Assembly: GCA_020025015.1 (NCBI GenBank)
Contig: JAHHSV010000005.1
Location: 1-62,371, forward strand
From: Anaeroplasmataceae bacterium
GTDB lineage: Bacteria > Bacillota_I > Bacilli_A > Acholeplasmatales > Anaeroplasmataceae
Length of the DNA stretch: 62,371 nucleotides
Reading direction: 5' to 3'
The notes under the pieces: generated by a model
Told to the model about the DNA's origin: nothing
The model's input: the letters and a program-made list of their open reading frames with translations, nothing else
Database searches by the model: none
Part shown: positions 24,254 to 33,625 of the stretch, one piece after another
Numbering within the stretch: the stretch's first letter is position 1
Layout: each line of letters opens with the position of its first letter
Program-made: the position numbers and the translations under genes

Positions 24254-25517
24254 ATTTTTCCTCACATATTAGGTAAATAAGCTTATCCATAGCTTCTGGA
24301 TTTTTTTTAGCAACCCCATAAACCCATAAAATGTTATTCTTGCTGTCGGTTACAATAGGAATATTATTACGAGCTTCCTTATCAATTTTTTTGTCGATAA
24401 GAAGGTCCTTAAGCTTTTTAGTACCATATTTAAGTTTAATTGCATCACCTGGTTTTCTTGTGCGAATTTTTAGAGGTAATGCTAGGTCATTATAGCATAT
24501 TTTAAGGGTGTTTGCACCATTTGGTGCTTCACTTTCTTGTAGCCTAAATAAATATTTGTTAGCAAATAGCACCTCGTCATTTAGGTTTAAATCTATAGAT
24601 ATTTCTAAAGCCTTATTTTCCTTTGCAAAATAACAAGTGTCATAACGCTTATAGAAAAGAATACCATTTTTTAGATTATATTCTAATTGGGGCTTAGGAT
24701 TATCAATTAGCTCTAAAATATCTAGAATTTGCTGATAAGAGGTTTTAACCCTTAAATTTTCTAGCATATAACAAATTATATCCTTTTTAAGTCCAATATC
24801 TAATGGCTTAAAGGTTTCTAAATTTATTTTCTCATCGTTATCCTTTAGATATTTAATTGCTTCATTTCTAATATGGGTAAATGCTTCCTTACAAATATTA
24901 GAAAAATTAGAAATAGTATTTAAAATATTAGGGTTTTCCTCCTTTAAAAGTGGAAGAATTTGGTGTCTAATACGATTGCGCATATAATGATTTTCTGCGT
25001 TTGATTCATCATCGAAATAAAAGACGTTATGATCCTTACAATACTTAGTAATTTCTTCTCTAGAATAGTCTAATAAAGGACGGTATAAATAGACATCCTT
25101 GTATTTGGTAATTCTAGAAATACCCCCATAGCCATATAGGTTTGAGCCTTGAATTAGTCTTAGTAAAACTGTTTCGGCTAGGTCATCCTTATGATGGGCG
25201 GTTAGAATATAGTTAGCCTTATATTTTAAGGCTGTTTCATAAAAAAATTCATAGCGATGAATGTGAGCTTCAGCTTGAAAATTTTCCTTAGTTAAAGGAA
25301 AATACTCATCTATTTCTAAGGCTATGTTTCTTTCTTTACAATATTCAATTAAATACTTTTCCTCAGTATCTGATGCTTTCCTTTGATGATGATTAGTATG
25401 ACAAACAATGATCCTTTGGCCACTTCTGTAATACATATCTAGTAGACACATCGAATCTCTACCACCAGAAATAGCTAAAACGACTGGTTCATCAATATTA
25501 AACATGTCATTTTTCAT
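24243..25517 (-). CDS. tilS: tRNA(Ile)-lysidine synthase
   Basis: Modifies C34 of tRNA-Ile(CAU) to lysidine so that it reads AUA, an essential step. 424 residues: PP-loop ATPase motif SGGRDS (near residue 20), HHKDDLAETVLLRL, and the C-terminal TilS domain (RKPGDAIKLKYGTKKLKDLL). Start: ATG 25517 follows GGAGAAG by 7 bases; an upstream in-frame ATG at 25538 lacks an SD. It is first in the operon tilS-hpt-ftsH-rqcP. Confidence 0.93.
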   Translation of the reverse strand: MKNDMFNIDEPVVLAISGGRDSMCLLDMYYRSGQRIIVCHTNHHQRKASDTEEKYLIEYCKERNIALEIDEYFPLTKENFQAEAHIHRYEFFYETALKYKANYILTAHHKDDLAETVLLRLIQGSNLYGYGGISRITKYKDVYLYRPLLDYSREEITKYCKDHNVFYFDDESNAENHYMRNRIRHQILPLLKEENPNILNTISNFSNICKEAFTHIRNEAIKYLKDNDEKINLETFKPLDIGLKKDIICYMLENLRVKTSYQQILDILELIDNPKPQLEYNLKNGILFYKRYDTCYFAKENKALEISIDLNLNDEVLFANKYLFRLQESEAPNGANTLKICYNDLALPLKIRTRKPGDAIKLKYGTKKLKDLLIDKKIDKEARNNIPIVTDSKNNILWVYGVAKKNPEAMDKLIYLICEEKYGK

Positions 25518-25618
25518 GCAAAATCTTCTCCATTTCATAGTAATATGATACTACTTTTAGCCTCAAAAATCATTAAAATCAGGAAAAAAACACAATATAA
25601 CACAATTTCCCATTTTTA

Positions 25619-25646
25619 TTGAAAATAGCAGCAATAATGATATAAT
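25619..25646 (+). promoter_or_regulatory. Promoter of maf-dusB
   Basis: TTGAAA (25619-25624), 16-bp spacer, TATAAT (25641-25646). The start site would be near 25653, leaving only about 10 bases before the maf ATG. Confidence 0.8.
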
Positions 25647-25662
25647 TATTTTGGTGATTTTT

Positions 25663-26229
25663 ATGAAAATAATACTAAGAAGTCAGTCGCCAAGACGTAA
25701 AGAATTATTGGCGAAAGAAGGCTATAAATTTGAAATAATTCCTGCAAATACAAATGAAGAAATTGATCTAACTAAGAGCCCCTTAGAAAATGTCAAAAGA
25801 ATAGGTCTTGAGAAGGCTTTATGCGATAGAAATTTATATGAAAATAGTATTCTAATTGGCTGTGATACTATTGTAGTTTTAGATAATAAAATTTATGGCA
25901 AGCCTAAGGATAAGGCTGATGCCTATAGAATGCTAAAGCTTTTTAGCAATAAGACTCATGAGGTAATGAGTGGTGTAGGTATTGTTTATAAGAATGAAAT
26001 TTATAGTTTTGTTGTAGTATCTAAGGTTACCTTTAAGGATTTAACTGATGATGAAATTAATAATTATATTTTAAGCGAGGAATGCTACGGTAAGGCAGGA
26101 GCCTATGCTATTCAGGGTCTAGGCAGAGGCCTTGTTGCTAAATATGAGGGTGAGCTTGAAAATATAATCGGTCTACCTATTAAAGAGGTTAAAGAAATTC
26201 TTGATAAAATATTAAAAGAGGAGGCTTAA
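25663..26229 (+). CDS. maf: Maf-family nucleotide pyrophosphatase
   Basis: Hydrolyses non-canonical or modified nucleoside triphosphates (dTTP/UTP/m5UTP type in the YhdE/Maf branch). 188 residues with the N-terminal SQSPRRKELL motif, the GCDTIVVLDNKIYGKP core and EGELENIIGLP near the end. Start ATG 25663, preceded by GGTGA; the in-frame TTG and GTG just upstream are too near the transcription start. Confidence 0.9.
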   Translation: MKIILRSQSPRRKELLAKEGYKFEIIPANTNEEIDLTKSPLENVKRIGLEKALCDRNLYENSILIGCDTIVVLDNKIYGKPKDKADAYRMLKLFSNKTHEVMSGVGIVYKNEIYSFVVVSKVTFKDLTDDEINNYILSEECYGKAGAYAIQGLGRGLVAKYEGELENIIGLPIKEVKEILDKILKEEA

Positions 26230-26231
26230 TT

Positions 26232-27206
26232 ATGGAATGGTATATTGGTGATGTATTAATTCCTAATCAATTTGTTTTAGCACCAATGGCAGGCGTTTGT
26301 AATGAAGCCTTTAGAATAATTTGTAAGGAAAATGGCGCAGGCCTTTTGATGGCAGAAATGGTTAGTGATAAGGCTATTGGCTTTCAAAATCAAAAGACCT
26401 TAAAAATGACTAAGGTTAATCCGGTTGAGCATCCAATCAGTATGCAAATATTTGGTGGGGATAAGGATTCTTTAGTCGCGGCTGCTAAATATATTGATGA
26501 ATTTAGTGATGCAGATATTATTGATATTAATATGGGCTGCCCTGTAAATAAGGTTGCGAAAAAGGCTCATGCTGGATCATCTTTATTACAGGATCCTGAT
26601 AAGGTTTATGAATTAACTAAAGCAGTTGTTGATGCTGTAAAAAAGCCAGTTACGGTTAAGATTAGAATTGGCTGGGATGAAGAACATATTAACGCAGTAA
26701 CTAATGCTAAAATGATTGAAAAGGCTGGCGCTAAGGCTATTACAGTTCATGGTAGAACCCGTAAGCAGTTTTATAGTGGCAAGGCTAATTATGATGTTAT
26801 AAGAGATGTAGTCAATGCGGTTAATATTCCAGTAATTGGTAATGGTGATGTCGTAGATGTTGAGTCAGCAAAGCGTTTGTTTGAAACAGGCTGCAAGGCT
26901 ATCGCTATTGGTAGAGGAAGCTTAGGTAATCCTTTTATCTTTAGAGAGCTTACTAATTATTTTTTAAATGGAATTAGTGTAGAAAAGCCAACGAAAAAGG
27001 AAATATATGATACAATAGTATACCATCATAAGATGCTAGTTGAGCTTAAGGGTGAGCATTTAGCTATGCTTGAAATGCGTAGCCATACAGGCTGGTATTT
27101 AAGGGGCATGCCTAATGCCTCAAGTATTCGTAATACTGTTTGCCGCTTAACTGATTTTAATGAGGTATTAGATATTTTAAGGAAGTATTTATTAGAGGAA
27201 GAGTAA
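26232..27206 (+). CDS. dusB: tRNA-dihydrouridine synthase
   Basis: FMN enzyme that reduces uridines in tRNA D-loops. 324 residues: APMAGVCNEAFR at the N-terminus, NMGCPVNKV with the catalytic Cys, TVHGRTRKQFYSG, VIGNGDV and AIGRGSLGNPFIF for FMN binding. Two bases after maf, so co-transcribed. Confidence 0.92.
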   Translation: MEWYIGDVLIPNQFVLAPMAGVCNEAFRIICKENGAGLLMAEMVSDKAIGFQNQKTLKMTKVNPVEHPISMQIFGGDKDSLVAAAKYIDEFSDADIIDINMGCPVNKVAKKAHAGSSLLQDPDKVYELTKAVVDAVKKPVTVKIRIGWDEEHINAVTNAKMIEKAGAKAITVHGRTRKQFYSGKANYDVIRDVVNAVNIPVIGNGDVVDVESAKRLFETGCKAIAIGRGSLGNPFIFRELTNYFLNGISVEKPTKKEIYDTIVYHHKMLVELKGEHLAMLEMRSHTGWYLRGMPNASSIRNTVCRLTDFNEVLDILRKYLLEEE

Positions 27207-27237
27207 AATCTTCCTTTTAGTATATGAGGAGGTTTAT

Positions 27238-29847
27238 ATGCTAAGATTAGAAAATATTATAAAAGATTATAAGGTGGGAAATGGTAAGGTTAGAGCTCTT
27301 AATGGGATTAACCTCGCCTTTAGAAAAAATGAGTTTGTTTCAATTTTAGGCCCATCAGGCTGTGGAAAGACAACAACCCTAAATATTATTGGTGGCTTAG
27401 ATAAATATACTAGTGGTGATTTAGTAATTAATGGAAGAAGTACTAAGGAGTTTAAGCTTAGAGATTGGGATGTTTATCGTAACCATAGAATTGGCTTTAT
27501 TTTTCAAAGCTATAATTTAATACCTCACCAAAATATTTTAAGCAATGTTGAATTAGCTTTAACTATTTCTGGTGTTGGTAAAGAGGAAAGGACAAGAAGA
27601 GCTAAGGAGGCCTTAGACAAGGTTGGCTTAGCTAATGAATACTATAAGAAGCCTAATCAATTAAGTGGCGGTCAATCCCAAAGGGTTGCGATTGCGCGAG
27701 CTTTAGTTAATGAACCAGAAATTCTTTTAGCTGATGAGCCAACTGGTGCTCTTGATAGTAAAACCTCAGTTCAGATAATGGAATTAATTAAGGAAATTGC
27801 TAAGGATAGATTAGTTATAATGGTAACTCATAATAGTGAGCTTGCCCTAAAATACTCAAGTCGTATTATAAACCTATTAGATGGTGAGGTTATTAGTGAT
27901 TCTAACCCTTATGCCTTTAGTGAAGAAATGAAGGAAGCAAAGTCGGAAATTAAGAATGAAAAGGCGAAAATGACGCTTCTAACCTCATTTAAACTTTCCT
28001 TTAAGAACCTATTATCAAAGATGAAAAGAACCGTTCTAACCTGTATTGCTGGTTCAATTGGTATAATTGGTGTTTCTGTGGTTTTAGCTTTTTCTAGTGG
28101 TATTAGAGGCTATATTGATTCAATGGAAGATGATATGCTATCGGGTAATCCTATTAAGATAATGGATGAATCCTATGATTTAAAGTATTATATGGATTCA
28201 ATGTCTAATAGTGATAAACTAGAGGTTTTAAAGAAGGAAGGCTTTGTTAACGTTGATTCAATGATTGAATATTTCAGTAAAATGATAACTGGAGAAGAAG
28301 CCTTTTTCATCAAAAATGATATTGATGAAAAATATATTAAATATTTAAAGGCAATGCCTAAGGAATATGCGAATGCGATTAATTTTAGCTATGGTGTAAG
28401 TGTTCAAAATAATATTTATACAGATTATGTTGATGGTAAGGATGCTAAGAAAAATATATCACTATATAACATTGATAGTATTTTTAATAATTTAGTAACG
28501 GATTTAGGCTTTGAGGAATATGCTGGTATGATAACTGGCTTAACTCAAACAATGTATCAAGCTATTCCTAGTGAGGATTATATTTTATCACAGTATAATT
28601 TATTAACTGGTAGTGTTGCAAAAGAGAAAAATGAATTGATGCTAGTTCTAGATAGAAATAGTGAAATAACTGATTTAGCTTTAGCAAAAATGGGCTACTA
28701 TACTCAAAATGAATTTATAAGCTTAGCTAAAAATGCTGCTAATCCTAGCCCTGATGATAAAAGACAATTTAGCTATGATGAGCTTTTAGGTAAGACATTT
28801 ACCTATTATCCTAACGATACAGTCTATACTAAGAAAAATGACGTAGCAAAGCCATTTATCTATAATTATGCAAGTGATGATTTTAATAAGGATAATAGCT
28901 TAGAGCTTAAGGTTGTTGGTATTTTAGAGCCTAAGGAAGATATTAAATATGGCTCTTTGAAGCAAGGCTTTTATTATACTGAAAAGCTTATTGAATATGG
29001 CTTTGAAGCCTCAATTAATAGTGAAATTGTGAAGTATGCAAAAGAAAATTTATCACTAACCAATGGTAGCTTTGGGGCTAATTCATATTTACCTTCGATC
29101 GCCTATGATTATAGCTATATTGATTTGAATGGTAATCAAAAAAATGTTAATGATTATTTATTAAGTAAAAAGCCAGGAATGTTTTCAGATTATATGCCAA
29201 GCTTGGCTAAAAGCGTTGGTCCTAGTATTAGAGAATTAGGTGGAAATGATATTCCTAATACTATTGAGATTTATCCTCTTAATTTTGATGATAAGTTTTT
29301 AGTTACAGATTATTTAGATCATTGGAATAGTCAGGACGATATAGTTATTGATGGTATAACCTATTCCCATAGTGAGCGTAATCCTATTAAATACAATGAT
29401 GATTTAGATGTTATGATTACAATGATTAATAATATGATAAATATGGTTACAATCGGCTTAATTGCGTTTACAGCCTTATCATTAGTTGTTTCAAGCGTAA
29501 TGATTGCGATTATAACCTATGTAAGTGTTATGGAAAGAGTAAAGGAAATCGGTGTTATCCGTTCGTTAGGTGGAAGAAAGAATGATGTTTCTAATTTGTT
29601 TAATGCTGAAACCTTTATGATTGGTTCACTATCAGGCTGTATAGGTATAGCTATAACCTACTTAATTTGTTTTATTGTTAACATTAGCCTAAGTGGCTTA
29701 ACTGGTGGCTATAATATAGCTCAATTACCATGGCCTACTGCTTTAATAATGCTATTAATTAGTATTTTATTAACAACCCTATCAGGCTTTATTCCTGCTA
29801 GATCAGCTGCTAAAAAGGATCCAGTTGATGCTTTAAGAAGTGAATAA
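27238..29847 (+). CDS. ABC exporter with fused ATPase and FtsX-type permease (MacB-like)
   Basis: 869 residues. ATPase domain (1-225): GPSGCGKTT, LSGGQSQR, LLADEPTGALD, VTHN. Then one membrane segment (about 267-288), a large outside domain of about 430 residues, and three membrane segments at the end with the FtsX loop (VMERVKEIGVIRSLGGRKNDV) and the closing sequence PARSAAKKDPVDALR. This is the mechanotransmission-type class that moves lipoproteins, peptides or antibiotics without transporting through the bilayer. The cargo is unknown. It starts 31 bases after dusB with a strong SD. Confidence 0.87.
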   Translation: MLRLENIIKDYKVGNGKVRALNGINLAFRKNEFVSILGPSGCGKTTTLNIIGGLDKYTSGDLVINGRSTKEFKLRDWDVYRNHRIGFIFQSYNLIPHQNILSNVELALTISGVGKEERTRRAKEALDKVGLANEYYKKPNQLSGGQSQRVAIARALVNEPEILLADEPTGALDSKTSVQIMELIKEIAKDRLVIMVTHNSELALKYSSRIINLLDGEVISDSNPYAFSEEMKEAKSEIKNEKAKMTLLTSFKLSFKNLLSKMKRTVLTCIAGSIGIIGVSVVLAFSSGIRGYIDSMEDDMLSGNPIKIMDESYDLKYYMDSMSNSDKLEVLKKEGFVNVDSMIEYFSKMITGEEAFFIKNDIDEKYIKYLKAMPKEYANAINFSYGVSVQNNIYTDYVDGKDAKKNISLYNIDSIFNNLVTDLGFEEYAGMITGLTQTMYQAIPSEDYILSQYNLLTGSVAKEKNELMLVLDRNSEITDLALAKMGYYTQNEFISLAKNAANPSPDDKRQFSYDELLGKTFTYYPNDTVYTKKNDVAKPFIYNYASDDFNKDNSLELKVVGILEPKEDIKYGSLKQGFYYTEKLIEYGFEASINSEIVKYAKENLSLTNGSFGANSYLPSIAYDYSYIDLNGNQKNVNDYLLSKKPGMFSDYMPSLAKSVGPSIRELGGNDIPNTIEIYPLNFDDKFLVTDYLDHWNSQDDIVIDGITYSHSERNPIKYNDDLDVMITMINNMINMVTIGLIAFTALSLVVSSVMIAIITYVSVMERVKEIGVIRSLGGRKNDVSNLFNAETFMIGSLSGCIGIAITYLICFIVNISLSGLTGGYNIAQLPWPTALIMLLISILLTTLSGFIPARSAAKKDPVDALRSE

Positions 29848-29871
29848 AAAAAGAATGAGTCAAGCTCATTC
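29845..29871 (-). terminator. Terminator of the purine permease gene
   Basis: GAATGAG/CTCATTC stem with 4-5 base loop; the minus-strand reading ends in seven T. It starts right at the stop codon. On the plus strand it may also end the ABC exporter transcript, but the T-run is weaker there. Confidence 0.8.
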
Positions 29872-31212
29872 TTAAATATATTCTAGGATAAAGTTTAAAA
29901 TAAACATTACGGCAAGAATTAATAATATTGGAGGAATTTCTTTGAAAAAAGAGGTTCCTTCTTTTTTTCGATAGGTTATAGCCTTTAAAAGAATATAGGA
30001 TAGAATACCAAAGGCAATACCATTAATAATTGAATAGGTCATAGGCATTAAAAAGATTGTTAGGAAGGCAGGGATTGCTTCCTTATAATCATGCCAATTA
30101 ATTTCTAGGGTATTTGCCATCAGCATCACACCGATCATTACTAATACAGGGGCAGTAATTTGCGGTGTAATCACGCTTAATAAAGGGGAAAAGAATAGGG
30201 CTAAAACAAATAGAATAGCTGTAATTAAATTGGCAAAGCCAGTACGAGCTCCAGCCTCAATTCCTGACATGGTTTCTCCGAAGATAGTTGAGGGTGAGCT
30301 TCCTAGCATACTAGATGACATAAAAGCCATTGAATCAGCTAGAAGAACTCTTTTGACATCCTTATCATCCTTGTAATTTAGATGATTAGATGAAGCGCCT
30401 ATCATACCTGTAACATTAAACATTGCTATAAAGCATACCGAAAATATAGCTGCTAAAATTTGGAGTATTTTACTAAAGTCTAAGGTCTTGAAGCCTTCAA
30501 TAAAGCCTTCAGCCGGTGGGGCCATTGGTAAAGAAACAAAACCATTAAAGACGATTCCTGTATTAAGGCCAGAAACTGTTAATATAATACCAAATAATGT
30601 TGATAATAAAATTGAAATAATAATTGCTCCACTAATGTGTAAAGCATTTAAAACCATTATTACAACTAACCCAAATAAGGCTATCCAAGTTGTTGGCAAG
30701 GATAAATCACCTAAGCTAAATATTGTGTTAGGATTGGGGGCAATTAAGCCAGCACCAGTTAGACCGACCACCGCAATAAATAGACCAATACCTGCACTCA
30801 TCGCCTTTTTTAGAAAATCAGGTATAGCTTTTATAATTTTAGTTCTAAAGTTGGTTACGGTTAAAATTAAATAAACAATTCCTGCTAAAAAGCAAATGCT
30901 TAAGGATTCATAAAAGTTAAAGCCGTTTGCTACACAAATGGTTAAAGCAAAGATATTATTTAAGCCCATACCAGGTGCAATGCCTAAGGGCTTGTTGGCA
31001 ACAAAAGCCATTATTAAGCAGCCAGCTATAGCAGTTATAGCTGTAGCTGTAAAAATTTGCTCCTGCTTAAGGCCTAGGTTACCTAGGATAATGGGATTTA
31101 AAAATAAAATGTAGCACATTGCAAAGAATGTAACCACCCCACCTTCAATTTCCTTTAGGATGGTTGTGCCATTATCCTCTAGCTTAAAAAGCTTATTTAA
31201 TAAATTCTTCAT
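29872..31212 (-). CDS. Guanine/hypoxanthine permease (NCS2, AzgA/PbuG type)
   Basis: 446 residues with 12-14 predicted membrane segments; the AzgA-type signatures are NKPLGIAPGMGLNN, the GVGLTGAGLIAPNP-like segment and SPSTIFGETMSGIEAGARTGFANL. Imports purine bases, which Hpt (23723) can convert to nucleotides. No purine riboswitch was found upstream. The ribosome site is unusual (see the entry at 31210). Confidence 0.88.
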   Translation of the reverse strand: MKNLLNKLFKLEDNGTTILKEIEGGVVTFFAMCYILFLNPIILGNLGLKQEQIFTATAITAIAGCLIMAFVANKPLGIAPGMGLNNIFALTICVANGFNFYESLSICFLAGIVYLILTVTNFRTKIIKAIPDFLKKAMSAGIGLFIAVVGLTGAGLIAPNPNTIFSLGDLSLPTTWIALFGLVVIMVLNALHISGAIIISILLSTLFGIILTVSGLNTGIVFNGFVSLPMAPPAEGFIEGFKTLDFSKILQILAAIFSVCFIAMFNVTGMIGASSNHLNYKDDKDVKRVLLADSMAFMSSSMLGSSPSTIFGETMSGIEAGARTGFANLITAILFVLALFFSPLLSVITPQITAPVLVMIGVMLMANTLEINWHDYKEAIPAFLTIFLMPMTYSIINGIAFGILSYILLKAITYRKKEGTSFFKEIPPILLILAVMFILNFILEYI

Positions 31213-31264
31213 AATTTTTTAAATAGTGATATCAGAGCTTACTATTACTATTTTAACTCCTTTC
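31210..31264 (-). promoter_or_regulatory. Ribosome binding site split from the start codon by a hairpin (purine permease)
   Basis: On the minus strand the only SD, AAAGGAG, ends 44 bases before the ATG at 31212. Between them AAATAGT can pair with ACTATTT (7 bp, loop of about 21), which would leave about 3 bases on the SD side and 8 on the ATG side. An in-frame TAA two codons before the ATG rules out an upstream start. An extended -10 (TGC-TAAAAT) lies further upstream, near 31282-31292. Confidence 0.5.
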
Positions 31265-31302
31265 TCTATAAACAATGTATTTTCATTTTAGCATAATAGA
31301 AT

Positions 31303-31330
31303 AAATAAAAAAAGCCAGAAAGCTGGCTTT
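31303..31330 (-). terminator. Terminator of hflX
   Basis: AAGCCAG/CTGGCTT stem with a 4-base loop; minus-strand reading ends in seven T. It overlaps the last codons. Confidence 0.8.
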
Positions 31331-32642
31331 AAGAAACAATACTATCCATTTCATACTTAGCAAGGCTTGGATAAAGCTTTTCATTCGTAAAAACTTCATA
31401 GTAAATATAATCATTTAAATAGGTTTTAGTAATAACATTAGTCTTTTCTTCAATGATATTGATCGTTTTTCCATCGCTATAAGGGACATTTAAAGCTAGA
31501 TGAATAAAGCCTAGGCTTAGCTTTTTATAAATTCCCTCTAGAAGGTTTTGAACTCCATCCTTGTTTTTATTGTTAATAAAGGTACAAACATACTCGTTAT
31601 AGATGCTTTTAGTTTTTTGGGTTTGACTAATGTATTTTAGGGCTTCTAAGGGTAAATTAGTTTTAGGGTTTCCCTTATCTATTTTAGTAAATAGAAGGAT
31701 AAAAGGAATTTTGTCGGCACCAATTTCTCTAATTACCTGATTAGTTATTTCAAATTCGATTAGAGCGTAGGGGCTTGAAATATCAATTACATAAATTAAT
31801 AGATCAGATTCCTTAACCTCCTCTAGGGTATGATAAAAGGAATTTATCAAGGTTGTAGGAAGCTTTGAGACAAAGCCTACAGTATCAGTTACAATAAACT
31901 TTAAATTATTATAGGATATTTCTCGAGAAAAGGTATCTAGGGTTGCGAATAGCTCATCCTTTTCATAAACCTTTTTCGGATTATTAGTATTAGTATATTC
32001 TAATAAAGAATTTAAGGTTGAGCTTTTGCCGGCATTAGTATAGCCAACTAAGGAAACAACTGGTACCTCATTTTTCTTACGTCTTTCAATTTGATTGATT
32101 TTACGCTTTCTAATTTCCTTAAGCTCATTTTCTAAACGATTTATTTCATCAAGTAGATGTCTACGATCTAATTCACGCTTAGTCTCACCACTACCCTTAT
32201 TATTAAAGGCGCTGCCGCCACCTTCTCTATCGTCATTTAAATAGTTTAAGGAGATTCTACTTAAAAGGTATTTATCTCTTGCAAGCTTTATTTCTAGCTT
32301 AGCCTCATTGGTTTTAGCTCGACGTAAGAAGATTTCTAGAATTAAAAAGGATCTATCAATTACCTTACAGCCTAAAAGAAGCTCTAGATTACGGTTTTGG
32401 CTTGGACTAAGAGGGTCATCAAAGATTACTGTATCTGCCTCATAATCAATTAATAAGCCCTTAAGCTCCTCAACCTTACCCTTGCCAATATAGGTATTAG
32501 GATCAGGCTTTTCCTTATTTTGTCTAACTGAATAAACTACCTCGTAGCCTAGAGGAGTCGCTAGCTTTTTTAATTCATGAAGGGAATAATCCAAATCATT
32601 ATTAACATTTTTAAAATAAACACCAACAAGAATTGCTTTCAT
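31329..32642 (-). CDS. hflX: Ribosome-associated GTPase HflX
   Basis: Splits stalled or heat-damaged 70S ribosomes. 437 residues: N-terminal HflX domain with the YIGKGKVEELKGL motif, a coiled-coil linker (about 160-200), and the G domain (VGYTNAGKSSTLN for G1, DTVGFVSKLP for G3, TKID for G4). Start: ATG 32642 after GAGG; an upstream in-frame TTG was discarded. Single gene. Confidence 0.93.
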   Translation of the reverse strand: MKAILVGVYFKNVNNDLDYSLHELKKLATPLGYEVVYSVRQNKEKPDPNTYIGKGKVEELKGLLIDYEADTVIFDDPLSPSQNRNLELLLGCKVIDRSFLILEIFLRRAKTNEAKLEIKLARDKYLLSRISLNYLNDDREGGGSAFNNKGSGETKRELDRRHLLDEINRLENELKEIRKRKINQIERRKKNEVPVVSLVGYTNAGKSSTLNSLLEYTNTNNPKKVYEKDELFATLDTFSREISYNNLKFIVTDTVGFVSKLPTTLINSFYHTLEEVKESDLLIYVIDISSPYALIEFEITNQVIREIGADKIPFILLFTKIDKGNPKTNLPLEALKYISQTQKTKSIYNEYVCTFINNKNKDGVQNLLEGIYKKLSLGFIHLALNVPYSDGKTINIIEEKTNVITKTYLNDYIYYEVFTNEKLYPSLAKYEMDSIVS

Positions 32643-32690
32643 ACTATTACCTCGCAAAAATTATAACGCAATTGGAAGTTAATGTAAATA

Positions 32691-32739
32691 ATGTTACTGC
32701 TTTTAAAAGAGGGGTATGTTACTGCTTTTAAAAGAGGGG
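32691..32739. repeat. Two perfect 24-bp direct repeats upstream of the DegV gene
   Basis: A 24-base unit beginning ATGTTACTGC and ending AAAAGAGGGG occurs at 32691-32714 and again at 32716-32739 (period 25). Each contains the palindrome CTTTTAAAAG. They lie in the divergent region between hflX and degV, immediately upstream of the degV -10 (TATAAT, 32749-32754). They may be tandem regulator sites or a recent slippage duplication. Confidence 0.6.
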
Positions 32740-32776
32740 CAAAAGCTGTATAATCAATTTAATGGAGGAAGTTAAT

Positions 32777-33625
32777 GTGGGAAGAATTAGACTTGTAACT
32801 GATAGTACATGTGATTTATCAGAGGAACTCATAAAAAGATGTGATATTATTGTCTTACCATTATACGTTAATTTTGGTGAGGAATCTTATCGTGATTTAG
32901 TAGATATTACAACCGAAGAACTTTATCAAAAGGTTAGTGAAAAGGGTTATTTACCTAAAACGGCTGCCGTAACTAGAGAGGCCTTTTACGATGTATTTAA
33001 AGAGATTGTTGATAATGGCGATGAAGCAATTTATATGGGCTTAAGTCGGCAAATGTCATCAACCTTTGAGCATGCCTATTTAGCTGCTAGGGATATTGAT
33101 CTTAATAAAATTAAGGTTATTGATTCAAAAAACCTATCTACAGGCATTGGTTTATTGCTATTGAAGGCTAGGAGAATGATTGAAGAGGGTAAGAGCTTAA
33201 ATGCGATAAATGATTATCTTTTATTAGCGGTTGATAGATTGAAAATTCAATTTGTAATTCCAACAATGGAATACTTATACAAGGGTGGTAGATGTAGTAG
33301 CCTTACTAAGCTTATTGGTACGGTTTTAAAAATAACTCCTATTATTGAGGTTAGAGATGGTTCAATGAAGGTTGGTAGAAAGCCAAGAGGAAATATTAAG
33401 CATGGTCTAGATGCTCTATTAAGTATGCTTGATAGTGATAAGGGTAAGGTTGAAGAGGATGTTATTTTTGTTACGCACTCTTTGGCTAGTGAATCAGCTA
33501 ATTATTTAATGGAAGAAATACGTAAGAGATACCCTAATATTAATTTATACGAGACTAATGCAGGCTCTGTAATTTCTTCACATTGTGGGAAGGGAACAAT
33601 AGGAATATTGTATATGGTGAAATAA
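32777..33625 (+). CDS. DegV-family fatty-acid-binding protein
   Basis: 282 residues. DegV proteins (FakB) hold a fatty acid for phosphorylation by the kinase FakA, feeding exogenous fatty acids into phospholipid. Visible signatures: VTDSTCDLS at the N-terminus, TAAVTREAFYDVF, LSRQMSSTFEHA, the IPTMEYLYKGGRCS segment and the final SSHCGKGTIGI. Start: GTG 32777 has GGAGG five to nine bases upstream; the ATG at 32762 lies on the transcription start and overlaps the SD. No FakA kinase is in the window. Confidence 0.88.
   Translation: MGRIRLVTDSTCDLSEELIKRCDIIVLPLYVNFGEESYRDLVDITTEELYQKVSEKGYLPKTAAVTREAFYDVFKEIVDNGDEAIYMGLSRQMSSTFEHAYLAARDIDLNKIKVIDSKNLSTGIGLLLLKARRMIEEGKSLNAINDYLLLAVDRLKIQFVIPTMEYLYKGGRCSSLTKLIGTVLKITPIIEVRDGSMKVGRKPRGNIKHGLDALLSMLDSDKGKVEEDVIFVTHSLASESANYLMEEIRKRYPNINLYETNAGSVISSHCGKGTIGILYMVK

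Noticed and set aside
30488..30874. 128-residue open frame opposite the purine permease
   Set aside because: No ribosome site and a composition typical of the reverse of membrane-protein codons.
31213..31300. Purine riboswitch upstream of the guanine/hypoxanthine permease
   Set aside because: The conserved three-way junction sequences of the purine aptamer are absent; only the SD and a simple hairpin are present.
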